Shown piece after piece: positions 21,501 through 33,094 of a DNA stretch of 64,000 bases (positions within the stretch are counted from its first letter, which is position 1; the number at the start of each line of letters is the position of its first letter). The stretch covers positions 4,468,001 to 4,532,000 of the forward strand of contig OX387611.1 in assembly GCA_947568835.1 (NCBI GenBank), given 5' to 3'. This DNA comes from Protonemura montana. Lineage: Eukaryota > Arthropoda > Insecta > Plecoptera > Nemouridae. The notes below the pieces were generated by a model. That model did no database searches. It worked only from the letters and a program-made list of their open reading frames with translations, and was not told the origin of the DNA. A program made the position numbers and the translations under genes.

Positions 21501-22461
21501 ATTTTCTGAAAAAATGAATCTGCAATTAATTATCCAAGATTTTTGGCTTTTCGCGCGGCGCGATCTGCGAGCTGGGTACGATTCCTTGTAGAGTACTGTC
21601 TTTCCCTGCGGCCGCTCCGTTGGCCAAAGTCGCCAAAAGTCTATCCCTTCCCTAACGATTCTTCCTTCCGAGCGCTGTCGCTGCACGAAAATATGCCACA
21701 TGCTAATTACACACCTGCGGTAATTCGCTTAACGTGACCAAACGAATAATTGTATCATGAAGCCAAATTATTTCAACACAGAGAAAGAATGGAGGACTTT
21801 GCTAAAATTATTTGAATTTTATCTGATGAGAGGTTTGTCTAGGTGCTAGGGGTCGAAAAAGCACTATGGGTTATTTCTTATGGGAGTTTTTCTTCTAAGC
21901 ACCCAAGCTGAAAAACACGGACTTTGGTAATTTCTGCACGGACAGCCGTGGACACAGGAGTTTTTTTTTTATAGTCCAAATGCCATTATTAAATCTTCCA
22001 AATCGATGGTAAAAAATAATTTTGAACGGTAAATGCCCCTTTCAACAAAAATACCTTTTGTCTGGACTTTGATTTTTTTGTATTTGCGTATAAAGTAACT
22101 CACGTAAATTCTTGGACAAGCGGCACTCCCTAATAGAACTGTGACGGCTAAAACAGATGCAAGGAACATAAATATTCCCACACAGCTGATTACAACTCCT
22201 AAGCTAGTAAATAATCCAGTTATAAATAAGGATCCATAAATCTCCGCAAAAACAATGCCTGCTATAAAGAATGAGATTCCACCCACACCAATCAGCATCT
22301 GTCATCACAGAACGAACACATTTTGTTAGTGAAGTCAAACAAAGACTTTATCAGAAATTTCAAAGCGGTAATATCATTTGGTATTTGCTTACCCCGAGAG
22401 CAAAAATCACTGAGGCCAGAATATTTTTCGACATCCAGTTACAGATGTCTGCCACAGCCAT
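15543..22461 (-). CDS. Tetraspanin, paralogue 2 (six exons, 288 aa)
   Basis: Tandem copy of the gene at 9893-14527, with the same exon number and phases. Exons (minus strand): 22393-22461, 22104-22298, 21292-21377, 18345-18555, 16978-17181, 15543-15644. It starts MAVADICNWMSKNILAS; exon 2 begins MLIGVGGISFFIAGIVFA and carries span 2 (VVISCVGIFMFLASVLAV). Exon 3 is span 3 (LLFYLWFLFFVLNSLSSSGY). Exons 4-5 form the outer loop with CCG, PKSCC, GTC and GC Cys motifs. Exon 4 is more acidic and shorter than in paralogue 1 but ends alike (SEFFNTLHTQ versus SEFFDTVHET); its donor is GTTAGT. Span 4 runs over TGLLVTNLMTVASLVV-FVAAVCTCVLV, then a Cys-rich tail CSCCCGQC and a basic end RVQKRSVRSQDRSF. 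Intron 3 holds a 57-bp minisatellite, intron 5 a hairpin element. Relative to paralogue 1 the first 23 codons are nearly identical, the rest strongly diverged. Confidence 0.87.
15785..15855 (+). repeat. tRNA-like SINE tail fragment
   Basis: GCATTGCATTGCAAGCGTTTGCAATTTAAATGAGATTTCA-type text matches, in the plus sense, the 3' end of the tRNA-like repeat (compare 54165-54215 and 38160-38210 in the minus sense). No core is present. It lies in intron 5 of tetraspanin 2. Confidence 0.55.
16717..16884. mobile_element. Hairpin MITE with flanking 10-bp direct repeat
   Basis: Two arms of about 55 bases (AAAAACTATTTGAATTGGG on the left; CCCAGTTCAAATAGTTTTT on the right) pair almost perfectly around a short centre (TATTAGGG) near 16825. 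The left side carries the family start GGTTTTTAGACTCAAGTCTAC. ACATTAAAGA occurs on both sides (16707-16716 and 16885-16894), a plausible target-site duplication. It sits in intron 5 of tetraspanin 2. Relatives lie at 15186, 28715, 30530, 32288, 32648, 54535 and 60000. Confidence 0.75.
19551..20936 (-). repeat. 57-bp minisatellite in intron 3 of tetraspanin 2
   Basis: About 24 tandem copies of a 57-bp unit (GATTCATGGGTCTCCCCACT ... GGAGGATCTACTGACAGC ... GTCTGAG). Because 57 is 19 codons, the minus strand stays open and reads SVDPPNSGVGRPMNHSDAL repeatedly. A 7-bp micro-duplication (TACTGAG) near 20618 breaks the frame into two long pieces of 355 and 136 codons. Copies differ by a few bases in a mosaic that suggests block copying; for example the text of 20230-20430 is largely repeated at 20530-20730. 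I read it as a non-coding minisatellite, but intact frames of this length on the sense strand of a host gene deserve an RNA check. Confidence 0.9.
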
Positions 22462-22788
22462 GACGTTTTCTGTCGTTGATGAATATGCAGTTATAGAGTA
22501 AACTGTTGGTCTGGTTTATTTAATTTAGACACAGTTATCGGTTATAGCTCTACAAACTTTCAGAATATGTTGCGGTTTTAGTAGTGTTCATCTACAAAAA
22601 TACATATTAATACATTTATTTAAAAAGTGCTCATAATATTTGGCATTTCCTGTCAAAAATTCAACTAGATGACTTAGCACTAAATTTTCAATAAAGAGTA
22701 TCCAACAAGGCTGTTAGCCATCACTCCTTTCTTGATTATTAAGAGTTTGGCTCCGTTTTTCAGAACCAAGGTCACTTAAATGTTTTAA
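22462..22788 (-). promoter_or_regulatory. Conserved upstream block of tetraspanin 2
   Basis: Counterpart of 14528-14858, with the same order of shared words from the start codon outward to GAGTTTGGCTCCGTTTTTCA and GTCACTTAAA. Similarity is highest in the first ~100 and last ~90 bases, with small differences between. This is the probable 5' UTR and promoter. Confidence 0.6.
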
Positions 22789-22820
22789 AATATGTATGAA
22801 AACGTATGCTGTTTTAGTGT

Positions 22821-22944
22821 GTTCTAATGTTCTAATGTTCTAATGTTCTAATGTTCTAATTTTCTAATGTTCTAATGTTCTAATGTTCTAATGTTTTAAT
22901 GTTCTAATGTTCTAATGTTCTAATGTTCTAATGTTCTAATGTTC
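22821..22944 (+). repeat. (GTTCTAAT)n octamer microsatellite
   Basis: About 15 copies of an 8-bp unit with two single-base variants (TTTTCTAAT, GTTTTAAT). It begins just beyond the conserved upstream block of tetraspanin 2 and is absent at the equivalent place of tetraspanin 1. Confidence 0.95.
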
Positions 22945-23410
22945 GATGTTAAAATTGAGTTTCAGTGATACTAATTGTGAGTTTGAATACAGGAGGAGAT
23001 TGTTTATCAATGTGGTGGCGCTTGGGAAAAAGTTTTGTAAATATTTTCTTTTTGATTTGGCTGTGATAGATGTTATGGATTATTTAGAAATGAGTCCTAG
23101 CGATGCGTTGTCTCATAGCGAGGTCCTGTCGTTAGCAGGTACTTTTATGTAATGTCAGGGGTAACAATAACTGGTTTAATTACGATAGACCGCTTCGATG
23201 GGCTGTAGGTATTTGCGTCGTTCTGAAACGCAGGTTCGTCAGTTTGGATATTATCATGAATCGCGGAGGTTGTGTTGTAAGTTTGGGGAGTTTTGCGCTA
23301 GTTTGTTGTGTTGAGATGAGCTTGAAGGGACGCGGGCAGTTGAGGCAAGTGATGGCGTGCGGGAATATGGTAGCCACTCGTATCAGGAAACGTTGTGAGG
23401 AAACCGAAAG

Positions 23411-24376
23411 GATTGGCGTGTTGGAAACACCGGAGATAAGCAACACTGCGCTTGGTCAGGTATTGAATGGGTGATCACCATACACATGACCAGGTCTGTT
23501 CGGGAGAGAGGTTGAAGGGATGAAAGTTAAGCAACACTGCGCTTGGTCAGGTATTGAATGGGTGATCATCATACACATGACCAGGTCTGTTCGGGAGAGA
23601 TGTTTGAGGGATGTAAGTTAAGCAACACTGCGCTTGGTCAGGTATTGGATGGGTGATCATCATACACATGACCAGTTCTGTTCGGGAGAGATGTTTGAGG
23701 GATGTAAGTTAAGCAACACTGCGCTGGGTCAGGTATTGAATGGGTGACCATCATACACATGACCAGTTCTGTTCGGGAGAGAGGTTGAAGGGATGAAAGT
23801 TAAGCAACACTGCGCTTGGTCAGGTATTGAATGGGTGATCATCATACACATGACCAGGTCTGTTCGGGAGAGATGTTTGAGGGATGTAAGTTAAGCAACA
23901 CTGCGCTTGGTCAGGTATTGGATGGGTGATCATCATACACATGACCAGTTCTGTTCGGGAGAGATGTTTGAGGGATGTAAGTTAAGCAACACTGCGCTGG
24001 GTCAGGTATTGAATGGGTGACCATCATACACATGACCAGTTCTGTTTGGGAGTGAGGTTGGAGGGATGAAAGTTTGTAAAGCAATTTCACTCGCCTTGCT
24101 GGTCAACCTCTTGACAGCATTTATTTGTGGAGAAATCCTGTTGTTGCCGTTGTACCGTCCTTCGGAAGAGACGTCAAGCCGGTGGTACCCTTAGTCTTCG
24201 ACAGGAGTAGGCTACGTGCTGGCACTGGTTTTCCCCTCCTCCCTTCTAGGCTAGGTTAGGGTCGTAATCATCCTGATCATCATCCACTCATTCATCGACG
24301 CTATAAGACCAGTGCCGCAGGGCCAGTTGTCAAAACAGTGCGTCGTTAAACACCACAAATAATAATAATAATAATG
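23411..24376 (+). mobile_element. 5S-like tandem SINE, about 7 cassettes with 273-bp higher-order repeat
   Basis: It starts with a shortened 5S-like head (GGCGTGTTGGAAACACCGG) that jumps directly to AAGCAACACTGCG. Cassettes follow at 91-bp spacing to about 24070. The block 23511-23755 is repeated at 23784-24028, an exact offset of 273 (three cassettes), including the private variants CTTGGTCAGG and TGTTTGAGGGATGTAAG. The tail runs from 24070 to CACCACAAATAATAATAA at 24376. Confidence 0.85.
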
Positions 24377-26305
24377 ATTGCGAGTTTCTGTGAAAGTTCG
24401 TGTTGACAATTCACTGTGATGTTTTTGCCACTTTGATTGAGTCATCATCGTTGTTTGAATTGTCTTCCGAAGTGGTCGTTCTTGGAGAGACTGCGAGGGG
24501 TGCGGAGTCGTCGGAGTGATGGGTGAGTCCATGATTTAATATGCAATAGTGTAAAGTTTAGTGCATTTAATGCATCTAGCAGATTACCTTTTAAATATGT
24601 GGCAGATCTAAGGTCTGAGATGTTTTGAAAATTTAAATAAAATCGGTTCAGACAGTTGGCTGGTTAATTGCAAAAAAAATCCGTTGTTTTTTTTGTTAGC
24701 TAAATTTTGATATTTTTTTTGTCCGGTTTAACTTTTTAATTGGTTGGATTGCAAGCCAAGAAACTAAGACAACACACGAAGAACAAGAATAAAAATAGTT
24801 TTTAACAATGTGTTTGCTTCGAAACGAAATATTTGGTGACTTGGAAATGCAAACAAAATATCAATGCGACTTCTTACTTTGATCTCCAAATGACAGTTTA
24901 AAAGTTAAACCCCATCCTTCCAGGTTCAAATATTAAACACTGATTTGGACAGAGAGAAAACAGTGACGGCTGCTAAATTAAATTTCTGTTATGTGACAGG
25001 ACAAAGCCTTCCCGAATCATCAACAAATTCAAATTTAAATTTAACATCTTTTTTGTGTAATTATCTAAAGATCCTTAATCAAATCTCTCAAAATTTTGGC
25101 TAAACGGGTATAATCAATGTTAGTTTAAAGCTCTGATAAGCACCGATTAAGCAAAATTTAAACGGCGTTGCTGAAATCGGTCCTCAAAAAGTAATACATG
25201 TTACATTTTTAATGAAAAATGAATTGTGATAAAATTTCAACTAAGTTTATTCAATTCAAGCCAATCTATTGACTGTCAATCCGTATATAAGCATGTCAAT
25301 TCCATTCCAGATATAGTTAAACTCGCACATAAAAGCAATAAAGACTTTCGGTAATCCTTGCCCAGCTCATAACCTCAAAGCGAGCCACCTAAAAGGATTC
25401 GATCCCAAACCACCCCATCACAGAATACTAATCCAAAAAATTATTCAAAGCTAACCATAGATGAAAAAAAAAACCACCCAGATATTAAATGCACTCCACA
25501 AAAATTATCCCCTTACAATTTTTGATACACCCATAAATATAATCTCATTTTAAAATTTCCTTTACCTGCACCAACGTATAAAGTTTTTTTCTTCTTCATC
25601 TGTCATCTCTTTAACAACCACCGGTCAAAACCAAACGCAACAAAAGACACCTCCAACCTCTCTCCACCCACAGCCATTTTGTTGATTTAAGCGACATGGA
25701 AAAATATAATAATATACATTTCTGTCCAGATCCATTCGGTATTTGTATCAGTTTTTCGAGATAAAGGCACATGCTTTCCTCTTCATAGAAGTCTCCTTTT
25801 AAAACCATCTTACACCCATTCTTAGTTGATATTTACTTACGGGCTTATGGCTCCCTTCGCATCTGAGACCCACTTTTCTTCTTCTTCATTCTTTTCTTCT
25901 CCCTTTCATGTTCTTTGTTGGTTGGAGGTAGCAGAGAGAATGCTGGGGGGCAACCGCGTTGGTCGTGTGACCGTTTTGTCTGAAAAAGAAACTCTTCGTC
26001 GGAGAGAGATAGAGATACACGCACAATTACACGGGCACATGCAGTGTAAATATGTAATACATCAATAAAATCGAATCGATTATTGATTTAATTTATAGAT
26101 AATTTCGATTCATATCAGTGTAAATTTAACTACTAGTTTTATTATTGTTTAGGTTTTTTGGCCCTAAAAATTCGTTTATTTGCTAATTTCTCGGCAGCAG
26201 CCAATCTGGACCCTTTTTTTAACGGTCCGTTAATTATTTAAACAGTACTTAGGATGTTTCGTGCACTTTCATTACTGTCAGACATTTTTACTCTTTGCCG
26301 ATTGT
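24377..26305. other. Intergenic stretch, nothing recognised
   Basis: No convincing exon, RNA or shared repeat was found. The part at 25610-26070 is richer in CT/TC tracts and contains weak open frames on both strands, without domain or splice support. Confidence 0.4.
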
Positions 26306-26975
26306 TGAGCAACACTGCGCTGGGTCAGGTATTGGATGGGTGACCATCATACATATGACCAGTTCTGTTCGGGAGAGAGGTTGGAGGGATAAAAGTTAAG
26401 CAGCACTGCGCTGGGTCAGGTATTGGATGGATGACCATCATACACATGACCAGTTCTGTTCGGGAGAGAGGTTGGAGGGATGAAAGTTAAGCAGCACTGC
26501 GCTGGGTCAGGTATTGGATGGATGACCATCATACACATGACCAGTTCTGTTCGGGAGAGAGGTTGGAGGGATGAAAGTTAAGCAACACTGTGCTGAGTCA
26601 GGTATTGGATGGGTGACCATCATACACATGACCAGTTCTGTTCGGGAGAGAGGTTGGAGGAATGAAAGTTAAGCAACACTGCGCTGGGTCAGGTATTGGA
26701 TGAGTGACCATCATACACATGACCAGTTCTGTTCGGGAGAGAGGTTGGAGGGATTCAAGTTAAGCAACACTGCGCTGGGTCAGGTATTGGATGGGTGACC
26801 ATCATACACATGACCAGTTCTGATCGGGAGAGAGGTTGGAGGGATGAAAGTTAAGCAACACTGCGCTGAGTCAGGTATTGGATGGGTGACCATCATACAC
26901 ATGACCAGTTCTGATCGGGAGAGAGGTTGGAGGGATGGAAGTTAAGCAACACTGCGCTGGGTCAGGTATTGGATA
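26306..26975 (+). mobile_element. 5S-like cassette array without head or tail
   Basis: About 7.4 cassettes of 91 bp (two with GTTAAGCAGCACTG, two with the CTGATCGGG variant). It begins inside a cassette (GAGCAACACTG) and stops at GGTATTGGAT, directly joined to a tRNA-like repeat. No tail sequence follows, so it is truncated on both sides. Confidence 0.85.
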
Positions 26976-27245
26976 TCTTATCCAGCGTCTAATTTTAGTT
27001 ACTGGTGGTTGAATGGTTGTCAATAGCGTCACTGGAATCAGAGTGACTGTGAGTATTCACAGCCTCGTGATTCTACTCCTTGGAGATCCGTCATTCTCAT
27101 CAAATACACTAAAATACTATCAAAAGTGCTATACCTAATTAGATCAATTTGTTTGAGCAACACCCGCGACAGGTGGAGATCGGGGTTGGAGTCCCCGTTT
27201 GGGCATCAATTTTTGAAAAGTTAGTAGTGTTTTTTAATAATTAAA
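26976..27245 (+). mobile_element. tRNA-like SINE copy joined to a 5S-like array
   Basis: It contains GTGACTGTGAGTATTCACAG, CCGTCATTCTCATCAAATAC, then a tRNA-like core at about 27132-27206 with T-arm CGGGGTTGGAGTCCCCG and end GGGCATC. The 5' 110 bases match the minus-strand copy at 11780-12000, so the tRNA-like part is internal to the repeat and not at its 5' edge. Confidence 0.7.
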
Positions 27246-28714
27246 TTAATAAATTAGTTATTACGGGTATCGAACAAACCAAAAAAATGCTAAATAACGC
27301 TCAAATTAAACTACAAAACTGAGCTGAGTTGTGTGTCAACCAGGTCGAGTAGAATACAAACCTATCAAATTCACACCAATCCTTGCATTGTTGAACCCTC
27401 CATGTTGCTTGTGTGGGGAACCAGAAATCCACCCCAAAGTCCACAACGCGAGCCAGAAAACCTTTCAAACTTCTCCTTTACTTCATCCCTTGTTCAAGCA
27501 AAGTGTATTGCGTCAGATTAAGATGCCTAGACCGTCGCATTAGAGTTAAATAAATCTTGTTGGCTTCGGTTAAATCGAATTAACGGGCTGTTTGGTTCTT
27601 AAAAAGCTGTCACTGAAGGCCCGGTTTTACCAAAATCTTCACTCTTATAGTTGAAATGTTCGTTAAAGCGAATTAATATCACATGCAGTAAAATTCAAAT
27701 GTTTTTGAGTGCTAGTGGATATGGCTGATCGGATATGTCACAAGTTTCGGGGTGAAATTTAGAACGTAAATTTAATCAAAGAAAACAATGGTTTTATATC
27801 ATTTCTATGTTTTTTTTTCTGTATGAAACAGTTTTTAATTAAGTATTTGAAGGAAAGATTTGTAGCGGTGTTGATTTTGTAGTATTTTTTCCAGAATTTT
27901 TTCCAGAAAATATGGCTCTGCCATCTAGGATCATACGTTAGCTATAATTATCAAAAGGCAGAAATAAAAAAGGCGTTAATTTTTAATTTTCTTCGCAAAG
28001 AAAATGGCCGCCAAATGGCTACAAAAAAAAATCGAGAATGCTTCAAGATAAAGTCACCTTCGTTTCGAATTTCAACAAAAATAAATTTCATTATTTCTCT
28101 CGGATCACTCGCATTTGAAACTGGTTTACGCTCAATGAATCTTTATAAATCGAATGGCATTTTATTTCCAGAAAGCTTACAAATCTGATCAAGAACATTT
28201 ACTGACATCTCATATCAATCCGTCCACATTTACTAGGAGCGAAAAACGTATCGGCCAAGGCATCTGATCTGTAATCATTCAAAGCAAAAACATTTTTAAA
28301 ATATTTTTATTGTTATATTTCGAAATCCCTATCAATAACAACAAAATCGAATCGGGATTGCATTTGTCTGAGTACCACCCGTGGATTATATTAATTGGGT
28401 AGACGGAGAGAAAGGGTTAAAAATTTGATTGGACGCTCCACGATACAATTATTGTTGGTCGGCACGGAAAGGGGTGGGATTGATGAATGATAACATTATT
28501 TTATCCTCGTTAGTGGTTGAAAGTTTTCAAAAATAAAATACTCGATAAATTAGAGAGATGTTTTCTTTGTGGGACGTCTGAAAGCTTGGCTTTTATATAA
28601 AGTAAAACTTTATAAAAATACCGATAGTTCAGTCCTTTTAAAATTCGTTTAGATATGATAGTAAAAAAAAAAAAACTTACACTACATACGGTTTTAACGG
28701 TAGGTTAGATTCAT
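27246..28714. other. Intergenic stretch, nothing recognised
   Basis: AT-rich, with several short open frames lacking splice or domain support. No repeat family of this window is seen here. Confidence 0.4.
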
Positions 28715-29035
28715 GGCACTAGTTTTAACAAAAACTTTTTGAACTCGGGAAAAGTTGGGAGATTTTGTTGTTCTTCACTTGGCATTCAAACCCCAGTTCA
28801 AGTAGTTTTTGCAAAAACTTATACTGCACTTTTTTAAACATCTAAAACTCAATTAGTTTTGCGTTTATGATTGTTTTTAGACTCATGTCTACTTGATTTA
28901 AACTTAGCACTAGTTTTAACAAAAACTATTTCAACTTGGGTTTGAATGCTAAGTGAAGAACAACTAAATTTCACGACGTTTCGTAACTTGTACCTGTTAC
29001 TTCTTCAAGGGTTAGAGCAGTGCTGACAGATCAGA
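28715..29035 (+). mobile_element. Hairpin/MITE family, inverted pair
   Basis: The left half (28715-28812) contains GCACTAGTTTTAACAAAAAC and CACTTGGCATTCAAACCCC. The right half (28868-29030) carries GTTTTTAGACTCATGTCTAC, TTAGCACTAGTTTTAAC, GGGTTTGAATGCTAAGTGAA and ACTTGTACCTGTTACTTC. The two halves present the CATTCAAACCC block in opposite orientations. Confidence 0.65.
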
Positions 29036-29072
29036 TCAGAGCAATACTGCTCTTATGGCAAACTATACTTAC

Positions 29073-29664
29073 CTACACCGGTTCTCATGAGATCACCGAA
29101 GTTAAGCAACACTGCGCTGAGTCAGGTATTGGATGGGTGACCATCATACACATGACCAGTTCTGTTCGGGAGAGAGGTTGGAGGGATGAAAGTTAAGTAA
29201 TATTGCACTGGATCAAGTATTGGATGGGTGACCATCATACACATGACCAGTTCTGTTCAGGAGAGAGGTTGGAGGGATGAAAGTTAAGTAACACTGCGCT
29301 GGGTCAGGTATTGGTTGGGTAACCATCATATACATGACCAGTTCTGTTCGGGAGAGAGGTTGGAGGGATGAAAGTTAGTACATCAACTTCACTCGCCTTG
29401 CTTATCAACCTCTCAAGAGCATGAATTTTTATAGAGGAATTCGGTTGTTCGCGTTGTACCGTCCTTCGGAAGGCACATTAAGCCGGTGGTCCCCTTGGTG
29501 CTTTTTGACAGGAGAAGCTAAGTGCCGGCACCGGATTTACCTTCGTCCCTTCTTGCTAGTTTAGGTTCATCATCATCCTCACTATTTCATTTTTTTACCG
29601 ATGACATAAGAGCAATGCCACAAATCCCGTTTTCAAGTGTCGTTAAACACTAAAAACTAATCAA
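29073..29664 (+). mobile_element. 5S-like tandem SINE, 3 cassettes plus tail
   Basis: The head ACACCGGTTCTCATGAGATC-ACCGAAGTTAAGC is close to the A-box region of 5S rRNA. Three 91-bp cassettes follow with substitutions, then the tail from about 29367 (GCCTTGCTTATCAACCTC, CCGTCCTTCGGAAGGCAC) to CGTTAAACACTAAAAACTAA. It is more diverged than other copies, so probably older. Confidence 0.8.
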
Positions 29665-29927
29665 TTCTCTTTGAGACAACTTTATTTTAATAGCAAAACA
29701 AAACTTGATACTTAAGTCATTTAAGAAAAATATTTATTTAAACAACAACAAGCAACATCGATCCCGATTTTGTCACCGGAAGTTATTGGGTGTAACTTGA
29801 GCGATTACACAACGCAAGTTCAGCACAAAAGGCGGACGAATCCAATCAAAGACGACACGTGTGTGGGTCCCTCGGACTGGATTTTGACCAAAGTGTAAAC
29901 AAGAAGATACCCTAGCCGCCTGCCGAT

Positions 29928-30045
29928 ATGCGCGTGGTCGAGAGGTTGGGCGGAATGGGCCGATACACTTTTAAGAAGGGTAGCTTGGACAAAGCGTTTC
30001 GGCAACGTCTTCAGCTGTTGGTGAAATGGTATACCGGTGGGCATG
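29928..30045 (+). CDS. Possible isolated first exon (about 39 codons), unrecognised
   Basis: The frame starts MRVVERLGGMGRYTFKKGSL and continues through FRQRLQLLVKWYTGGH to a good donor, CATG|GTAAGAG at 30045/30046. Its third positions are richer in G+C than the neighbourhood, as in the real exons at 2.8-5.7 kb. No following exon could be identified, no domain is recognised, and chance is a real alternative. Confidence 0.25.
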
Positions 30046-30520
30046 GTAAGAGTCACAATTGCAAGTCTTGCATAAACGTTGAGGTTTTTTTTATTTTAAA
30101 TTTTCAAAAAATATACATTTTGGGATTTTAACATGCGTGTAAGTATAGTTCCGGTATCAAAATATGTTCTTCGACTCAATTGCTAACATGTCTAATCTTT
30201 TCTTATACAGTAGCCCTGGCTTATTCTTGCCTATTTTTACCTATCGTAACACATTTTAGCCCTTCCCAACTTATTTTTTTATAAAATTATTAAAATATTT
30301 GAAAGTTTATGAGAAAATTACTAAGTATTTAAGCTCTTGTGTGTAAAAAAATGTTGGGAAGTCGGGTTTTTCGGGTTTAAACGGACATCATCTGGTAGTC
30401 AAAATATTCATGTAATATATTCAGATTTTTTTATAATTGGTTTATCAAATAATCTAATCAATACATGTCATTGACATTTTTGTTTATAAATCAATCAGCG
30501 TCAATCACACAAAACTAGAT
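30046..30520. other. AT-rich stretch, nothing recognised
   Basis: No gene or repeat was identified. If the preceding exon is real, this would be intron. Confidence 0.3.
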
Positions 30521-30529
30521 CACAAGATC

Positions 30530-30640
30530 TTGCTTTGACAAAAACTATTTCAACTGGGCTTTGAATGCTAAGTGAAAAAACCCAATTCAAACAGCTTTTA
30601 TCAAAACTAGTGTCATGTATACATGAGTCTAAAAACCGTA
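30530..30640. mobile_element. Hairpin/MITE family copy (inverted arms)
   Basis: GACAAAAACTATTTCAACTG and TTTGAATGCTAAGTGAA are followed by the reverse-oriented CCCAATTCAAACAGCTTTTA and CATGTATACATGAGTCTAAA. Both ends of the family face each other around a short centre near 30580. Confidence 0.65.
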
Positions 30641-32287
30641 AGACGATCTTGCTCTCCATTTTAAAGATAAAATTAACTATCAAGGAAATATTTTGTGTAG
30701 ATTACAACGTCTTTCCTTTTCGGACAAACCCAGTTCTTAGCCTGTCCTCATAAGTTGAGTAACCAGACCACCCCCCGCCCCAACCAATCCTTAGCGGCAC
30801 TCCAGTAAGCTTGAACATCGCCCCAGGAGGGCAAAATACTAAACCATTCCACTCAACCATAACCAAATGGGATTAACCAGGACCGGCCAATTTATTCGCT
30901 TTGAAATTCGGGAGGATAAGCTCTCAGATCGCCTTAAGCATTTTTAATACATAGGTTTTGCACTGTGTTGTCAAATTTGAAGAATTGTGTTATTGTCAAA
31001 GATAGATGGGTTTATGAGCCATGGGGTTGTTATGTATTTTAGGGGGTAGGGTGATTTTTTGGGAGAGACGAATTTAATTTTTTCTTTCGGTTTTAGTATT
31101 TTTTTAATGCTCAATGTTTAAATTGAATGAAATAAATGTTTCACTTGTTGTGATTTGAATAATAATAAGTTATTTTCACTTTCAAAAGTAAATTTCTTTA
31201 TTTCAAAAATATTCTTGAATTAAACTCACTGAAATGATTTTAATCTGATTACAATTTTTTGTTTTTTATATCTCCCAAAACGCGCACAGCACGGCAAAAA
31301 ATTTCCATACAAATTTCATGCATCGAGAAATTTTTAACATCATTATCTCACCTTTTTTACATAAGAATAGACTAATCATTAAAAACCAACAAAAGATTTA
31401 ATCACTCTTGCCACAAAAAACAAACAACCGAAAGCCCTGCAGGTCCCCTTCATGCACTTACCTCAACCTTACCTTATTGACAACGATCAGCCCTTTGCAG
31501 GGAGAAGTTGTTGAAATCACCTGACGCACAAAAACGCACCCTAACCTACCCTAACACAATAGCCCTACAATTAAATATTGAAAGACTTTCCGATTAATCC
31601 AAGATTGTTCGCCTTTCAAATCACACAAAAGGGTGTTTGTTTTTTGTAACCAAACCCATTTGATGGCATCAATTCAAAGCGACAGAGGAAGACAGACTTA
31701 TGGAGTTTCTCATAAGATAAACAGAGAAAGTTATAGATAATTGTTATGGTGGGGCATATGTTTACCATTGTAAACAAAAGGGGTTGAATTGTCGTGACTT
31801 GAATGTGTTATTATATATTTTTTTTTTATCTTCTTGTTCAGGTGTTTTCTGAAAACACCTTCAGCGTGATGTGGGTCGTAATCAGGCTTAAGATTTTATT
31901 TGGTGCCAGACGCAAAAAATAATCGTCTTAAGGCAGATGCTCTTTTTTGTTTTGCAGAAATAGTTAGATATTTTAAAATGGCTGATACAAAAATTTATAG
32001 CTCGCTTTAAAATGCCGGGAAAATTAGTTATTAACAGATTTCAAAATATGCTTCACATAAATAAATGATATGGAAAAATGTCAGTTAATTCAGTTTTCTC
32101 CTCAGAAAATGACAGCAGCGATGTTTTGATCTTTTAAGATTTTATAAAATTATCTTCAACGAAGCCAAAGTTATTGTTTAAATCGGCAAGATATATGAAT
32201 GTTATAATTGCTTCAGCAGCAAAAAGAATTGCTTAAAATTATAAGCCAGCAATACTTTGCCATTGAGCTGAAAACATTTTTAAGCTT
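30641..32287. other. Intergenic stretch, nothing recognised
   Basis: AT-rich, without shared repeat or exon signals. A C-rich patch lies near 30760-30785. Confidence 0.35.
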
Positions 32288-32390
32288 GTATTGTGGTTTT
32301 TAGACTCATGTCTACTTAATCTAACCTTAGCATAAGTTTTCAAAAAAAATATATTTAAAATTGGACCTTGAAAACTAATTGAAAAACAAC
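32288..32390 (+). mobile_element. Hairpin/MITE family, diverged fragment
   Basis: GTGGTTTTTAGACTCATGTC, CCTTAGCATAAGTTTTCAAA and a degraded TTGAAAACTAATTGAAAAAC follow the family order up to about the middle of the element. Confidence 0.5.
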
Positions 32391-32647
32391 TTCTCTTTAC
32401 CAATTTATTGCTAATTTTTTTATAAAATTTGTTGTTATTTAATTAGCAATTTAAATCCAGTCATAAAAGTTATCTTTTCATTGCTTTTCGTCGTTATAAA
32501 GATGCGAAAAGATTAATTTAAACCCAGCAAAGTGACATTTACAAAATGTGATGCTTTAAACGATATTTCCCTTTGATATTTCTAGATATTCTTTCATACC
32601 TTACGATCAACCGCTTTACAAAACTTTAAAAGTACTTTACAAGTGTG

Positions 32648-32822
32648 ATGGTTTTTAGACTCATGTCTACTTGATGTAAACTTAGCACTAGTTTTAAGAA
32701 AAACTATTTCAACTGGGTTTTCAATGCTAAGTAAAGAACAACTAAATTTCCCAACGTTTTGTTGGGAAATTTCCCAACTTATTCCCATGTTACTTCTTCA
32801 AGGATAAGAGCAGTCCTGACAA
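32648..32822 (+). mobile_element. Hairpin/MITE family, near full-length copy
   Basis: GGTTTTTAGACTCATGTCTA, TTAGCACTAGTTTTAAG, AATGCTAAGTAAAGAACAAC, then a nested palindrome AAATTTCCCAACGTTTTG/TTGGGAAATTTCCCAAC, and the end TTACTTCTTCAAGGATAAG with AGCAGTCCTGAC. It gives the best view of the family from start to end. Confidence 0.65.
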
Positions 32823-33094
32823 TTTTCAAGAATAAAACATTTTGAGACATAAGTCTAACTTTAAAAGTATCTGTACAAGTAGATTTTGATCTCTTACTAA
32901 AACACAGGTAAAACGCGCAGGTGACAAAGCTTGCTCCCGGCTTAGAAGGAATTCCACCGCTCGGCTGTCACGAATATGCGTCCAAGGTCACTACGGGTTA
33001 ATTGCCATGGTTACCAATTGTTTGTGTTACAGCCGCAAGATAAAGGCGGGGATCTAATTTTGATTTAACGCTGGCGGCTCTCGTGGAACAATTC

